From Rhyacichthys aspro (lineage: Eukaryota > Chordata > Actinopteri > Gobiiformes > Rhyacichthyidae): a stretch of 64,000 nt of DNA. The notes under the pieces are model-generated. The model had not been told where the DNA came from. It saw nothing but the letters and a program-made list of their open reading frames with translations, and searched no databases. Below are positions 1 to 12,232 of this stretch, piece by piece (the stretch's first letter is position 1; each line of letters starts with the position of its first letter). A program made the translations under genes and the position numbers. The stretch spans positions 648,584-712,583 of the forward strand of contig CM072148.1 in NCBI GenBank assembly GCA_036850595.1, in the 5' to 3' direction.

Positions 1-140
1 CAGCTAAGCTAACGCTAAACTCTAAACTTCAGTTTGGTCAAATGGATTAGTATTTTGTGTTTTATTTTTTAATAAAAGAGAAGCAGGAGAGGTCTCTAGG
101 CTGATTTTGGAGGAGAGTCTGAGACAGGGATGAAAAAAGA
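1..140 (-). repeat. dispersed repeat A, copy 1 (truncated by window edge)
   Basis: Inverse copy of the 5' part of repeat A, ending in the complement of TGTCCCTGTCTCAGAC. It continues before the window. Confidence 0.9.
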
Positions 141-962
141 GGAGCTTTAATATATTCCAGTGATGCATTTCATGAAGAAACACTAGGTTTAACATAAAGG
201 AGGACACTCTGATAAACAGTGCAACAGTTTTGAGGTAAAAGTGAAAGAATAGATTGTAACACATTAGTATTTGCAGGTTTGCTTTTACTGAGTATGTATT
301 TGTGTCTAAAGTCTCCATTACTGCTGCATATTGAGCAGTCTCTGTGCTTTCTTCATTATTCTTTGTGCGACTGACGTTATATATTCATAAGAAACCACAC
401 AGTGTTGTTAATGCTGCATTTGTTGTTTTCTGCAGCTGCTAAACTTTCTAATGTTATGTGCTTCTTGCTTTTCTATTACCCCAGTGTTTCTCCTGAATCC
501 TGAGGGCAAAATGCAGGTTTTTCTTGCCTATATTGACCTTCTAGTTTCTGGTTGCAGCCATTGCTTTTACAATACTCCGTCTGTGAGTCGGCTTTCTCAG
601 TTTAAGGCACTGATCTGTGGAACTCGCTGCTCCTGAACTAAACAGGACTCTGAGCAGGGTCACAGTGAACTGAAGTGTTTTGGGGTTTTCAGTTTTGTGC
701 CCATTTCTGTGTTTTATTGTGTTTTAGCTCTTGTATTGTGTGATTTGTCTGTATTTTCAGCCACTGCAGATTAGCTTTTGCTGCAGTATGTATCACATTA
801 ATGTAAAGAAACTAGTCCTGTTCAAATAAACGAAACAAAAAAATAAACACGAACACAAAACAGACTGTGATCTAAGCTCTAACAAAAGAAAAAAGTCAAA
901 AACAGGACAGCCGGCCTCATTAGATTAAACAAAAAGCCAAAAATGAGCGAAAAACACCGCAG

Positions 963-2015
963 CAGATGGCTGCAGGGAAAAAGTAGTACCCCCTTCCTGA
1001 TTTCTTATTTTTTTGTCATACTTAAATGTTTCAGATCAAATAAATGTAAATATTAGACAGAGGTAACTCTATTTAGTTTTTTTATTGAACATTGGACCCA
1101 AAAACCCAGAAATTACCAAAGTCAAAGTCAATTTGTTAAACTTTGCCTCCTTTTGACAATAAAAAAGTGCAAATGTGGTAAACCATCACCTTATAAATAT
1201 TATGTAAAATAACAAAATGATGAACAATTCTAGTATAATATATTCTTAAGCCATTTTTTGGGTACAACCCTCATAAATTCACATTTTAATTTTAATTTTC
1301 TTGGGCCACACACCTTTTAGTTTAATCCAACATCATCAGCTGCTGCTATTTTCAATGTCTTTAATTAAATCAAGTGTTTAATAATTTAGTTTTTGTATTA
1401 ATAGTTTGTAGGTTAAAGGTTTGTGCCCTGCAGCGATTGTATGTTCCTTTGAGGTGTTTAAAATAATGTAATTGGACTCTGGGCTCCCCTCTTTCACCTG
1501 TGTTTTTCTGCCTCGTGCTCTCTTTTAAACGCTCGTGCTCTTTGGTCAGAAATGTGTTGTTGTCGTTGTCGTTGTTGTCGCGGTCATATGAATGAGAGAT
1601 GTGTTCCCTCAGGCTCCTTCCACTGGAAATACTGCAGGAATCATGTATTTCTGCAGCTCCAAAACACTGTGAATCTGCTCTGTTTTCTGACATTTACAAA
1701 GACACCTTTTTACTTCAGCTCTACAAAGTGAAATATTAATTACATATTTGAGCAACTTCTATGAACGGACAGAATGTACAGTTTATTTTTTTAAGGTTTT
1801 TTTTAGGCACAAAATGCAGATTTTAAGTGATTGGATTTATTAAGGGAAAAAACAGGCCTGAGTCTGTCTCATTTCTGGAGGAGCCTGGTCACTCTTCTAC
1901 AGAACTGGTTTAATTCAGACTCATTGGAGGGTTTTTAACGTCAGGCCTCAGCATCTCAATCAGATTCAAGTCCGTTCATTCTGTTTATGTTGGACAGTAT
2001 TGTTTGGTTTGGGGT
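963..2015 (-). mobile_element. Tc1/mariner-type relic, interrupted
   Basis: Two pieces (about 963-1080 and 1800-1975) match consecutive parts of the element at 25358 and of a Tc1-like family well known in fish whose ends read about GTGAAAAAGT..TGCCCCCTTC. About 720 bp of unrelated sequence separates them, probably a nested insertion. No coding capacity is left. Confidence 0.65.
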
Positions 2016-3718
2016 TTTTTTTTGCTCTGGGAAAAACTAAATGTTTAATGATGTTTTCGCCGCCAAATTACAATGCTTCCCTTTTTGGGCTCGTCTGTGG
2101 TTCACTGGAGGTTCACTCTTCAATCGAACCTTCAAACGAAGTCTAAACACATCCTTAGTCAGCCTTGTGTCTCATTTATGCTCAACAAGAGATAGCAGTC
2201 TGTAAAATACTGACCAGTTTCTAGTGTCCCCAGAATTATTACAATCAAAGTATCATATAAACAGAATGGATAAAAGCACATGGATACTTTGCATTAATAA
2301 ACACAAAAGCAGCTCATTACACACATTCCTCTTGTTTCTGTGCATTTACAAAACATGATTATCACAGAAAAAAGGAGCATTGAATGGGTTTGTGAATGCT
2401 GTCCTGACTACTACATTCTTAATTATAGAATAGAATAAAATTATTGTATTTTGGTCCTTTCTATTCTCATCATCCTTATTTTGTTCCTCCCTCTGCAGCT
2501 GGTTTGTCTGCTGTCACTCGGGGCCTTATAGAATCTAATTTAGTCTGTAATCACGGCCTCTGTGTGTGTCCTCATATTGACTTTAAGATGGACTCCTCTC
2601 ATTTTCCCAGAGCTCTCCGACGCAGCCTCGACACAGAACTAGAGCAGCATCCTTCAGGGTTCCATCCTTCAGCTAAATATGAGCATTTGACTGACTTTTT
2701 AGCAAATCTTTTGGGCTCAAAGCGTGTAGTTGTGCCTTGTCCTTGTCCTAACACTAAAAGAAGAAGAGTATTTAATTAACAGACAGTCTCAGAATATTTA
2801 CCTCTGACTGATCCAAAACTTTAAAAACCAAATAAATCTTATTCCAGATTATGGTTTAAATTATGGACCTAATGCTTTTCTGTTGACAGTGGGATAAAAA
2901 CACATATTGGTTTTAGTTGAGTTGGTTCAGTATTTATTTAGAGTTGTGTACAAAGACATTTATCTCACAGAAGAGAATATTTGCAGTAGATTGTAAGTCT
3001 TAGGAGAACTCAACAAACATATCCATTCTGTCAGGTCAGATATGCATAAACATAAAGTAAAAGGCATAAAGTGTTAGTTTTCATTATATTTATATTTATC
3101 CTAAAAAGCACATGTTCACTCCATTATTGATAATAGGCCACTGACATCAGACCTTTACGCACAGAAACAACAAGATCTTATTAATGCAGATAGAGTTGGT
3201 GGCTTCAAAAACACAAATGTAGAATAGATGGATAATAATTCATTGATAAAGGGTAAATGTTTCAAAGTAAACCCCAATTTTAATTTTATGTAACAGATTG
3301 AAATAATTCTGATTTATTTCAGAAATGTCCCAACCCTTCATCAATAACGTGCTCAACAAGAGTGTGCTTTACCTCCAGCAGTGCTCAGTTTGTCCTCTGT
3401 GGGCACCCGTAGGATCAGGAATAGAGTTACTGAATGTGCAGCTAGTTATTGATGTGACTGTACAGTATTAAAACATCCGTATTCACTTTCACTGTACACT
3501 ACAGATCAATGCACCTTTGAATGTTAAATATTTAATGCTAATAAATATTCAACTGTATTTAGACAAAGAGCTCATGTACATTATTCGTTTCTGCTGTGCT
3601 CCAGCTGATGGCACCGTTTTCTATGGTTTATGTAATTGTTTATGTGCATTTTCAATTCCTTAAGTTTCAGAGATTTCATAAATGCTGAATAAATGTATGT
3701 CTCTTTTCTCTGTCTTAG

Positions 3719-3932
3719 GGAGACTATGATCCAGTCAAAACCAGAGTCCTCCACTTCAGAATGAACCCCACAGCTGTTGCCAAGCAACAACGGCAGCAGG
3801 AAGCGGAGTGTCTCCGGGAGGAAGTGACACGTCTGAGGGAGCTGTTGCGCTCGGTGCAGGAAGGAGGCGCTCAGGACGAGAACAGTGTCCTGGGCCTGAG
3901 CCTCAGTCTGCCTCCGTCCAAAGAGGTCCTGG
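3719..3932 (+). CDS. mad1l1: mad1l1 exon (third from last): Mad1 coiled-coil region
   Basis: This is an internal coding exon of the mitotic arrest deficient 1 homologue, the kinetochore and nuclear-pore protein that recruits and activates Mad2 in the spindle assembly checkpoint. A pyrimidine-rich acceptor (TGTCTTAG) precedes it and a GTAAG donor starts at 3933. Read from the first base it gives GDYDPVKTRVLHFRMNPTAV, then a Gln/Glu/Arg-rich stretch typical of coiled coil and ending in PPSKEVL. This matches the human Mad1 segment just before the C-terminal domain. The exon enters in phase 0 and leaves one base (G) that joins the next exon to make Asp, so the frame runs on. Upstream exons lie before the window. 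The family assignment is recognised from memory of the human protein; the splice sites are read directly. Confidence 0.93.
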
Positions 3933-4699
3933 GTAAGACACAACCCCGACTCAAGGGAGGGTTCACACAAACGGAGAACTCTGTGTCGTGGATAATGTCA
4001 TAATCCTGCTTCTTTCACAGTTGTTCCTTTTTAATTCAAGTGCAGCTGAACATTTCATTAACTGTACACTAGGATTCTTTGGTTATTTTTGGTTGACTTA
4101 AGAAAATTGGTCTATTTTTATTGGTGTCCACACTAAAACATTGCAGGACAGAACTCCAGGTTAGTTTGAGTAGTTTCAATCATTCGATAAAATCTTAGTA
4201 CTTTTCATACAGTTTAATGCAACTTAAGGTGCTTCACAAAATAAAATCATTAAACACAACATTCCCAACAGTGTGTTATGTAGATAATGTGAGGACTGTC
4301 GCTCTCCCACCTTCACCCACCAACATTACATAAAGAAGCATAAAGGGGGCTTCTGATTTAAGAGACAACATGCAAATTCTACCTCTCTCTGGCCCTTTCA
4401 CTTAAAAACACAGGTTAAATAAAGAGCAGTCCACTGTCAGCTCTGTCCCTTTCAGACTCTGAACACATTCTCAGCTTCGTCTGAAGCCGAGCTGTCCTTC
4501 CACAGTGTCAGGTCTCTGTCACACTTCTGCTGTTACCTCTGATGTGGGATAAAGGTGGGACGACTTCACGCCCTCTTTATTGAAGCTGGGGTGTTTTTAT
4601 ATAAAAGCTGCCTGTTACATTCTGTCCCGACCTGCCGAGACTGTTCTGAAATTTCACTACAGCATTGTGAAACGAAAAAAAAATCTCCAGTCCCTGGTT

Positions 4700-5232
4700 T
4701 TCTTTTTTTGTCCCTGTCTCAGACTCTCCTCCAAAATCAGTCTAGAGACCTCTCCTGCTTCTCTTTTATTAAAAAATAAAACCAGACCAGTTTCCCCCAA
4801 AATACTAATCCATTTGACCAAACTGAAGTTTAGAGTTTAGCGTTAGCTTAGCTGTGACTTCAGCGTCAGGACGACAATTATCTCCTCCTCGTTAAACATT
4901 ACGTGATTGAATTGACAGTATTTATCTGTGTTTTACGTTGTCTCCCTTTTCTCTGTTGATGCTTTTCTTTTTTCAGCTGTTTCTCTGTTAAAAGACATAT
5001 TCAGCTGAAAATACACTTTATCTGCAGCTATTAAACTTCCTGGAACGTCATGTGACAAGTGTCGACCAATGGGAGCGCTCCTTTTTGGAGCATGTGATTG
5101 TCCAAGGTTTTCTGTTCCTGAATAGAGGTTCTCATCTGTTACAATCCCTTACAATAAACAGTAGATGGATCAGAAAGACGATAAACTATTTGGGTTTAAA
5201 CCATTTTCTTAACTACAAGAAAAAAATAATCG
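4700..5232 (+). repeat. dispersed repeat A, copy 2 (near full length)
   Basis: This is the reference-like copy, about 530 bp and noncoding. It starts near a T-run plus TGTCCCTGTCTCAGAC, passes AATAAAA, a GTTAGCTTAGCTG segment, CACGTAATG-complement, TCATGTGACAAGTGTCGAC and the core CCAATGGGAGCGCTCC, and ends near ACTATTTGGGTTTAAACC. No transposase, tRNA-like A/B boxes or clear terminal inverted repeats are visible, so its class (MITE, solo-LTR-like or other) is open. Confidence 0.9.
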
Positions 5233-6147
5233 GGTACATTCTGTTTAAGAATCCGTTAAATTGCAGTGTTACATGTGTGTTTATGCATGTTCACCTCTCT
5301 GTCCCTGTTCATAAAGAACGTCTGTGCCTCCTCCTCACATAGATCCACCTGAGACTTCCATTTGGAGTCTGTTTTGATTTCTGTCTGACAGTGACAGCGC
5401 TGTCACTTTTCCAGAAACTGTGGAACAGCTCTGAGTGACAGTAAAGAGGAGCCGTCAGCCTGAGCTCGCTCCGACAGACGAACGCTTTCACAGACCTCTC
5501 ATCGCCAGCTTTATCTGCAAATGACTGACAACTCCAAGTGTAAAAATAGGATTAAGTTTAATTAATGTAGTGAGCGTTAAGACTATAGCAGCGGAAAGTA
5601 ACAGAACACACTGGAGCATTCTCAGAGTATTTTTCAGAAAAGAGGGATCAATATAAGCAGTTTTGCTCTTAATAAACAAAGTGAAAGCTGCAGAACACTG
5701 ACTTTAGCTTAAACCTGAGACACCTGTTGATAATAAACTCTAACTTTGAGGTTAAGTATTATTTGAGATGCTTTATACTTTGCTTTAAACTCTGGATGAC
5801 TTTCCATTACATTAGGTTACACTCTTCATTTTGGAGTGGTCCCAACTATTGCTCTGTTGCAGGGGTTTTTGAACTCTTTCTGTTGTGATTCTCAGGAAGT
5901 CCCTGAGACTTTCTTTTAAGACTGAAATTTAAAAATATAATTCTTGAAAGGTTTGAGAATGTCTGCTCTGTTGTCTTCAGATCAACTCACTTTATGCCAC
6001 AGACCGAACTAACAACAACAGAAATAGACAAATGAAATAGACTTGAGACACTGATGCTTTTATAATTCTCTTTTGGATCATTTTGATAATTATTTTGAAT
6101 GACATGTAAACATTTGGTGCGAGGGAGGAAGCTCACATTTGCCTTGT

Positions 6148-6310
6148 TTCAGTGGTTCTCAAACTGTGAGACTCAGAAGTTTTATTTTTCAGACTGAAAA
6201 TAAAAATGATAACCCGATAGCACTTTTTTATTTAATTTTCTTTTAACACAGCTCCATTATCCTCCAACAGAGAAATCCCATTTTTATCATAATCCATTTT
6301 ATTTTGTCCA
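6148..6310 (+). mobile_element. hAT-type repeat fragment
   Basis: Opens CAGTGGTTCTCAAACTGTG, a terminal motif typical of hAT nonautonomous elements, and shares about 160 bp with 29823-29995 (TTTTATTTTTCAGACTGAAA, CAGCTCCATTATCCTCC). The other end is not identified. Confidence 0.6.
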
Positions 6311-6694
6311 AATAAAAACCAAGTGAAGTAATTATAGCCTGAGTAAAACTGTGATTTGACCTAAAATAAACGGGGTATTCACATTCCAGATTTGTACCAA
6401 ACCAACTTTATTTGTGCTTTTCACAAGCAATAAAATAAATAAAAGAGATAAAACATAGTACAATACAAACACAACACAATAAAAATGTAGAAGACAACAA
6501 CATTAAACACGCAATTAATAAATAACTCAAGTTAAAAGCACAAAAGGACTAACAACTTGAGTTAAAACAACAGAATAATGACAAAAATGACCATGAAAAC
6601 GTAAAAGTGTGTCATGTCTAAAGGGAGATCTGTTCACACTGTGTTTAAATCACTGTGGTTCTCGGGGAGTAACTGATGGAGCTGTGTGTTGCAG

Positions 6695-6888
6695 ATCTCC
6701 GTAAACAGATGGAGAGCTCGGAGCTGAAGAACCAGAGGCTGAAGGAGGTCTTTCAGAAGAAGATCCAGGAGTTCCGTACGGTGTGCTACGTCCTGACGGG
6801 TTATCAGATCGACATCACCACCGAGAACCAGTACCGCCTGAGCTCCGTCTACGCCGAGCACATGGACGACTCCCTGCTCTTCAAAAAG
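6695..6888 (+). CDS. mad1l1: mad1l1 exon (penultimate): RLK motif and start of C-terminal domain
   Basis: The acceptor is GTGTTGCAG and the donor is AAG|GTCTGT, a weak but usable site. With the carried-over G the exon reads [20 protein letters not shown] and continues through the highly conserved [14 protein letters not shown] to end LLFKK in phase 0. It contains the RLK motif that in human Mad1 is needed for phospho-Bub1 binding and kinetochore targeting, and the first part of the RWD-like C-terminal fold. Length (194 bp) and phase agree with both neighbouring exons. It lies 2.8 kb after the previous exon and 15.4 kb before the last one. Confidence 0.95.
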
Positions 6889-7159
6889 GTCTGTTCGTCT
6901 CCTACACTCCAGTTGTTCTCACGTTCTCGAAGGGCGCGGGCGTGATTTAAAGAATAAAATATCAGTATTGTATAAATACGGATTATTCTATGTTCTAAAG
7001 AAAAGCTTTCAACAATAAGAGCTCAGCCAAAGGAGCATTAATAAGATTTTTGCAGAAATTTAATCTTTAATCTCTTTCCTCTTAAAGCTTTAGAACCAGT
7101 TTAAACAGTTCCAAACTAAACTAAAGAATTATAAGAGAAAAAATACATACAGAGAATCA

Positions 7160-7335
7160 AAATGGGAGCGCTCCTTTTTACCTGAAGTGAGCTGTGATTG
7201 GACAAAATCCTGCTGTGGACTGATCATTCTCATCTATTAAAATCCTTCATTATAAAGACTAGATCACGTCTTAATGATTCCTGTTACAATAAACTTTAGG
7301 AGATTACACTGAAAAACTAAATGAAACAGTAAAAA
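7160..7335 (+). repeat. dispersed repeat B, partial copy
   Basis: This is the 3' third of subfamily B, starting inside the core at AATGGGAGCGCTCC and continuing through CTGAAGTGAGCTGTGATTGG to the AAACTTTAGGAGATTACACT end. Confidence 0.88.
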
Positions 7336-7892
7336 AAATCAGGTAATGGACTTTTAATCTGCTTTCAAGGAACCCGTTACTGTCAGATCTAGTATGTATT
7401 CAAACAGAAAGCTTGTGGGCTCTCGAATCGAAAAAGAATCGAACTGTGGCTGTGGACCGTTGCTCAGTGGCTCTACAGCGACGGAATCAGGGGAATGGGC
7501 TTTAATTGATCTCCACTCTCCATAAACTCTCCACACACGTGTAGAGTGAGCGTGCTCATTAAAACTGCATGTGTTTGTGTGCTTTAGCCGTTAAACCCTC
7601 TCGTTCCGTAATGGCCTCGACAGTAAAACCATCCTGTTGTGCTCTTTGTTGTTCTCTATTCATCACAGCCGTTACTGCTCTCTTTTCTCCGCCCGGTGTT
7701 CTCCAAGTTGTCGTCTCTGTGTTGTTTTATGACAGAGGCCCTCCAGCTGCAACACCAAACACAGAGGATCCATAATGTCAGGGCTGATAGTAGCTTTATT
7801 TTCTTGACGGGGTAATTATTGTGGTCAAGTGCTACATGTAGGCGCAGGCTCGTTATCGGCGGAGCTCGTGGACGGGCTGGAAAGTGGTTTTT

Positions 7893-7957
7893 GTGCGTGT
7901 GTGTGCGTGGGTGTTTGTGTGTGTGTGTGCGTGTGTGTTTGTATGTGTGTGTGTGTT
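7893..7957 (+). repeat. GT microsatellite
   Basis: Imperfect (GT)n with GC and TT interruptions. Confidence 0.9.
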
Positions 7958-8194
7958 TTTTATTAGTGTTTTTCTCGGTGGCGTGTCCAATGGGCTCGGG
8001 CCCATCACCTGCTGCGCTGCCAGAAGACATCATTCACTGTCAGTGTTTATTAACCACACATAGCACCGGAACAAAACACAGATTATAGTTTAACTATTTT
8101 ATTTTTGCATAACTTTGGCTGTGTTGATGCATAAATGTGTCCAGTGTGAATTTTGGGGTGAATTTTAATTTTTCATGATTCTTTTTCTCTTTCA

Positions 8195-8460
8195 TCTGCC
8201 TTTTAAACTAAATAGTTCCACCTGTGTCTCTCTTTGTGCAATTGACTCCCATTAAAAATGATTTTTCAATACTCCAATACTTCAATACGATTGACATTTG
8301 ATTTTTGTATTTATTTTAATTCTCAGGTATCCCTTAATGTTTCCATAGCAACCATTAAAACACGTTTTTTTGTGTCCAGGAGCAATTTATTTACAAGCAA
8401 CTTAAAAAAAATGATCAGAATCAATGTTTTTTGACCCTCCCTCTGGACAATTCACATTTC
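8195..8460 (+). repeat. dispersed repeat, member of inverted pair
   Basis: Shares ordered blocks with the complement of 11990-12232: AACTAAATAGTTCCACCTGT, TCCCTTAATGTTTCCAT, GCAAC, and AGGAGC-ATTTATTTACAA. No coding potential. Confidence 0.75.
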
Positions 8461-9355
8461 AATATATGAGATGGAGAAAAAAAACTACTTTTTCTTTTTT
8501 TTTTTTTGTTTTGTTTGTTTTTTTCATAAAAACAAAGAGACTTTAATTGATTAAACTGGCATTTAAGAGGGTGAAAGTGATCTGTAGCTCCTCGGCTGCA
8601 TCAGTTTCTATGTTTACGGATCTAAACTAAAACAAACTTGTAAAGGGAGTAACAAACTGCTGATCTGCTCCTGAAGCAGGAAGAGAAGTGTAAAAAGTAC
8701 CATTTAGTGAATAAAGGTGGAGCTCTGTGTCTCAAACATCTATTTTACGAATCACAAAGTGTAGAAGAACTGCATCTGTGTAAAAAAGAAGGCTGTCATA
8801 TCTTTGTGAACAAGGGCAGAGTTAACGGCTATAAGTGAAAAATAAATTAAACAGCCTCTTCATAATAAATACAAAAGGCTTTGTTTGACTCCAGTTAAAG
8901 TCAAAAAGCTACACATTTGGTTTTTAATGATTGTTAATGACTCCCAATAAACAGTGTGCATTAATTCTAATAAAACGTAATCATCAGCTGACTTTCTGAC
9001 CAAAAATGCTGGAAAGGCTTGAGACTAGATTGAACTGAATGTATTTTTAGGGTGTGTCCAAAGCATAAAGAGGCTGGAGTTACAGATTACAAACATTAGG
9101 AAACATGTCGTCCTGTCTGAGAGAACACTTAAATCCAGCCCAGAGCTCAGACCAATTACAGGATGAAGTGGAAATAAAGACAGGATTCAGGAGCGTAAAC
9201 AGTCACATCTTTAAATCGGATTGTAATGTTAGTCACATCAGTAGCAGCAGGGTTGCCAGATAATCCTGCTAATATGCCCCAGTAACAGAGTAAGCTGTTT
9301 AACCCGCAGCTGTTTCAGTCTCATCTTAAACAGCAGGCAGAAATAAGGCACGAAA

Positions 9356-10030
9356 ATGGATCTGAACAGGTTTTAGATGGATTTGAACAGGTTTCAGTCT
9401 GATTTGAGCAGGTTTTAGTTGGATTTGAACAGGTTTTAGTTGGATTTAAGCATGTTTTAGTTGGATTTAAGCAGGTTTTAGTTGGATTTGAACAGGTTTT
9501 GGTTGATTTTAAACAGGTTTTAGATGGATTTGAACAGGTTTTAGATGGATTTGAGCAGGTTTCAGTCGGATTTGAGCAGGTTTTAGTCGGATTTGAGCAG
9601 GTTTCAGTTGGATTTGAGCAGGTTTCAGTCGGATTTGAGCAGGTTTCAGTCGGATTTGAGCAGGTTTTAGTCGGATTTGAGCAGGTTTAGTCGGATTTGA
9701 GCAGGTTTGGATTTGAGCAGGTTTCAGTCGGATTTGAGCAGGTTTCAGTCGGATTTGAGCAGGTTTTAGTCGGATTTGAGCAGGTTTCGGTCGGATTTGA
9801 GCAGGTTTCAGTTGGATTTGAGCAGGTTTTAGTTGGATTTGAACAGGTTTTAGATGGATTTGAGCAGGTTTTAGTTGGATTTGAGCAGGTTTTAGTTGGA
9901 TTTGAACAGGTTTTAGATGGATTTGAATGAGATTTATTTTATTTGTTCATGAAATCTTGTAGGTTAAGCTAGTTTTTGCTACAAAGATAAATAAAACCTG
10001 TTCAAGTCCAACTTAAACCAGTTTCCATAA
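9356..10030. repeat. 21-bp tandem array with loop and short inverse arm
   Basis: About 27 units of GGATTTGA(A/G)CAGG plus TTT(T/C)AGT(T/C), period 21, at 9356-9930. Then comes an AT-rich spacer (9931-9992, with TTTTATTTGTTCATGAAATC) and about 1.5 inverse units (9993-10030). Because 21 is divisible by three, long open frames of a GFEQVLV heptapeptide run through it; they are not genes. Confidence 0.93.
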
Positions 10031-10195
10031 AAAGAGGAAATTAACGTCACAGATAAATTTTGTTAAGACTCAAATAAAGTCTTACAAAACAGTCTCAGGA
10101 TTTAAATGAAGACTGCATCAGGAGTATTTGTCCACATCTTTCTGGTGATTGGATGAAAGTCTGGCTCCTTCACCAAACACCAACCCTCCCTGAGT

Positions 10196-10325
10196 TAGGA
10201 CCTGGACTAGGACCGGATCTGGATTAAGACTGGACCTGGACTAGGACTGGACCTGGACTAAGACTGGACCTGGACTAGGACTGGACCTGGTCTAGGACTG
10301 GATCTGGTCTAGGACTGGACCTGGT
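10196..10325 (+). repeat. 17-bp tandem array
   Basis: About seven units of ACTGGACCTGGACTAGG with A/T and C/T variants, 160 bp after the 21-bp array. Confidence 0.9.
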
Positions 10326-10845
10326 CAGCTGTGGTTTGATTTCTTTTCTTGATTTAAGCTCATTTTTCTTTAGAGTTAGTGTAAGCGGAGCTGCTCCAGT
10401 TTGATTTATTCTCTGATTCTTGTGGGAACTCGCTGCAGTAGAAGTTAGTTCCAGGACGGTCCCGTGGAGGGTTCCTCTGTGAGTGGGGTGTATTTTTAGC
10501 CCACTCCTGGGTGAGAGGTCTGATTAGCATCACTGATGAGGTATTTATGAGCCTCTGCTAATCAGCCTGACAAACACTGTTTCTCTCCACACTCTGTGTC
10601 AACAAGTCACTGTAGCTGAAGCTGAAATGTCACACTTTTAGGATTGACTTTGTGTTTGTGTCTCTGAAGTAAGTCTGAATCAAAAACTCAAAACTTATAT
10701 ACATGGCTTTAACATGCACCATTCATTTATGGCTTATTCACTCCTGAAAGAACTCTTTATTTGTCACGCAGCATTCATTTAGTTTGGTAACTTCACTTTC
10801 ATACTGTACTTTTAAAGCCTATAGTAGTAAATGGTTTCTACAACA

Positions 10846-11240
10846 GTCTTTCTGATCCATCTCCTGTTTATTCTAAGTGATTGTAATAGATGAGAACCTC
10901 TATTCAGGAACAGAAAACCTTGCTGGAAAAAGGAGCGCTCCCATTGGACATTGGAATATGTCTTTTAACAGAGAAACAGCTGAAAAAAGAAAAGCATCAA
11001 CAGAGAAAAGGGAGACAACGTAAAACACAGATAAATACTGTCAATTCAATCACGTAATGTTTAACGAGGAGGAGATAATTGTCGTCCTGACGCTGAAGTC
11101 ACAGCTAAGCTAACGCTAAACTCTAAACTTCAGTTTGGTCAAATGGATTAGTATTTTGTGTTTTATTTTTTAATAAAAGAGAATCAGGAGAGGTTCCTAG
11201 ACTGATTTTGGAGGAGAGTCTGAGACAGGGACAAAAGAAC
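10846..11240 (-). repeat. dispersed repeat A, copy with internal deletion
   Basis: Inverse orientation. About 60 bp between the GGAGCGCTCC core and the GACATATTCAGC-type segment are missing (junction near 10950), taking out the TCATGTGACAAGTG stretch. Confidence 0.9.
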
Positions 11241-11989
11241 TGTAGCTTTAATACAAACAGCTGAAACTTCCAGTGCTCTGTTTGTCATGTTTTGAATGAG
11301 CCATCTATACTGGTCTGTACAATACTTCTACTTCTGTCGCCCAAAACGAATGTAGCTGAAACATTTATAGTTCTCTTTAGTTGTGACAGAACAGTGCAAA
11401 CATAAACAGCGCTTTAGTGAAGCGTAGTGTGTGAGTAACCTCGGACTGAGCGGCCTCCACCTCTGATATCGATTAGCTCATTACCAAATGAACACACACC
11501 GAGCCCGACTCCAGCGCTCACTCAAACTTCTGTATCGACTCCAGCTTTATCTCTTTCTCCTTGCTCTGTCTCACCCCACACTTCCTGTAATCTCTGTTCA
11601 CTTTAACTTCTAAATGGAAGAGAAGACGCTATCTCACGACCATCTGATTAAAATACACTCCCAATTAACTGTCGCTTTAAAATGTAATAATGACACAGCT
11701 CTGTATTTAGACCTGGTTTAGCTCTTTGGTCCCTTTTATTTAGTTTCTACTTGAGTCCTTTCTACACAAACAATGCTCTTGTAAAGACTGCCATAGAAAT
11801 ATTACATTATCATCTTCAGTCCTCACCATACATAACAATCTTTATGAATTTTTTACCCCTTAAATGCATGTTTTAGTGATTAAACTCTCTTTTTTGTGGT
11901 GGTCTTGTTTTTTAACACAAAAAGTTGTTGTTTTTTGTTTTTTTCTTCTTATACCATATATTCATATTTTTGGAGGGATATTATCAGAG

Positions 11990-12232
11990 TCTGGGAATGT
12001 CAAAACATTACATTTTTATCTTATCCTTTTTGTTTTGTTTTTTTTGTGCAAAGTCATTTGTAAATAAATGGCTCCTGGGTTCCTCGGACACAGAAATGTG
12101 TTGCCATGGAAACATTAAGGGATTTGAGCAAAAAATCAAAAATAAAACAGAAATTACTTTGTATTGAAAAAAATGCATTTTGAATGTGAATGCAGAAGGG
12201 ACACAGGTGGAACTATTTAGTTTGAAAGGCAT
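11990..12232 (-). repeat. dispersed repeat, member of inverted pair
   Basis: Inverse partner of 8195-8460, 3.5 kb away in the same mad1l1 intron. The intervening DNA contains the 21-bp and 17-bp arrays and one A repeat. Confidence 0.75.

Larger units (their letters stand above)
1..3718 (+). other. mad1l1: mad1l1 intron (5' part beyond window)
   Basis: This is intronic DNA with no exon I can support. It holds a truncated subfamily A repeat at 1-140 and a broken Tc1/mariner relic at about 960-2015. The rest is AT-rich unique-looking sequence. The open frames at 1370-1693 (-) and 2444-2779 (+) show no family features and are treated as chance. Confidence 0.7.
3933..6694 (+). other. mad1l1: mad1l1 intron 2.8 kb
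   Basis: The intron is bounded by the GTAAG donor at 3933 and the GTGTTGCAG acceptor ending at 6694. It contains a nearly complete subfamily A repeat (about 4700-5232). From 6148 there is a copy of a hAT-type repeat that opens CAGTGGTTCTCAAACTGTG; a second copy is at 29823. Nothing else is recognisable. Confidence 0.8.

Noticed and set aside
3774..3790. Perfect RFX X-box (GTTGCCAAGCAAC)
   Set aside because: It lies in mad1l1 coding sequence and is fully explained by the encoded VAKQQ.
4580..4840. Repeat A as a tRNA-derived SINE or coding element
   Set aside because: No A/B box pair was found, and the open frames in different copies do not share a conserved frame.
9499..9930. Open frames repeating a GFEQVLV heptapeptide
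   Set aside because: They are a by-product of a 21-bp noncoding array (period divisible by three); the same unit is broken, inverted and intronic elsewhere.
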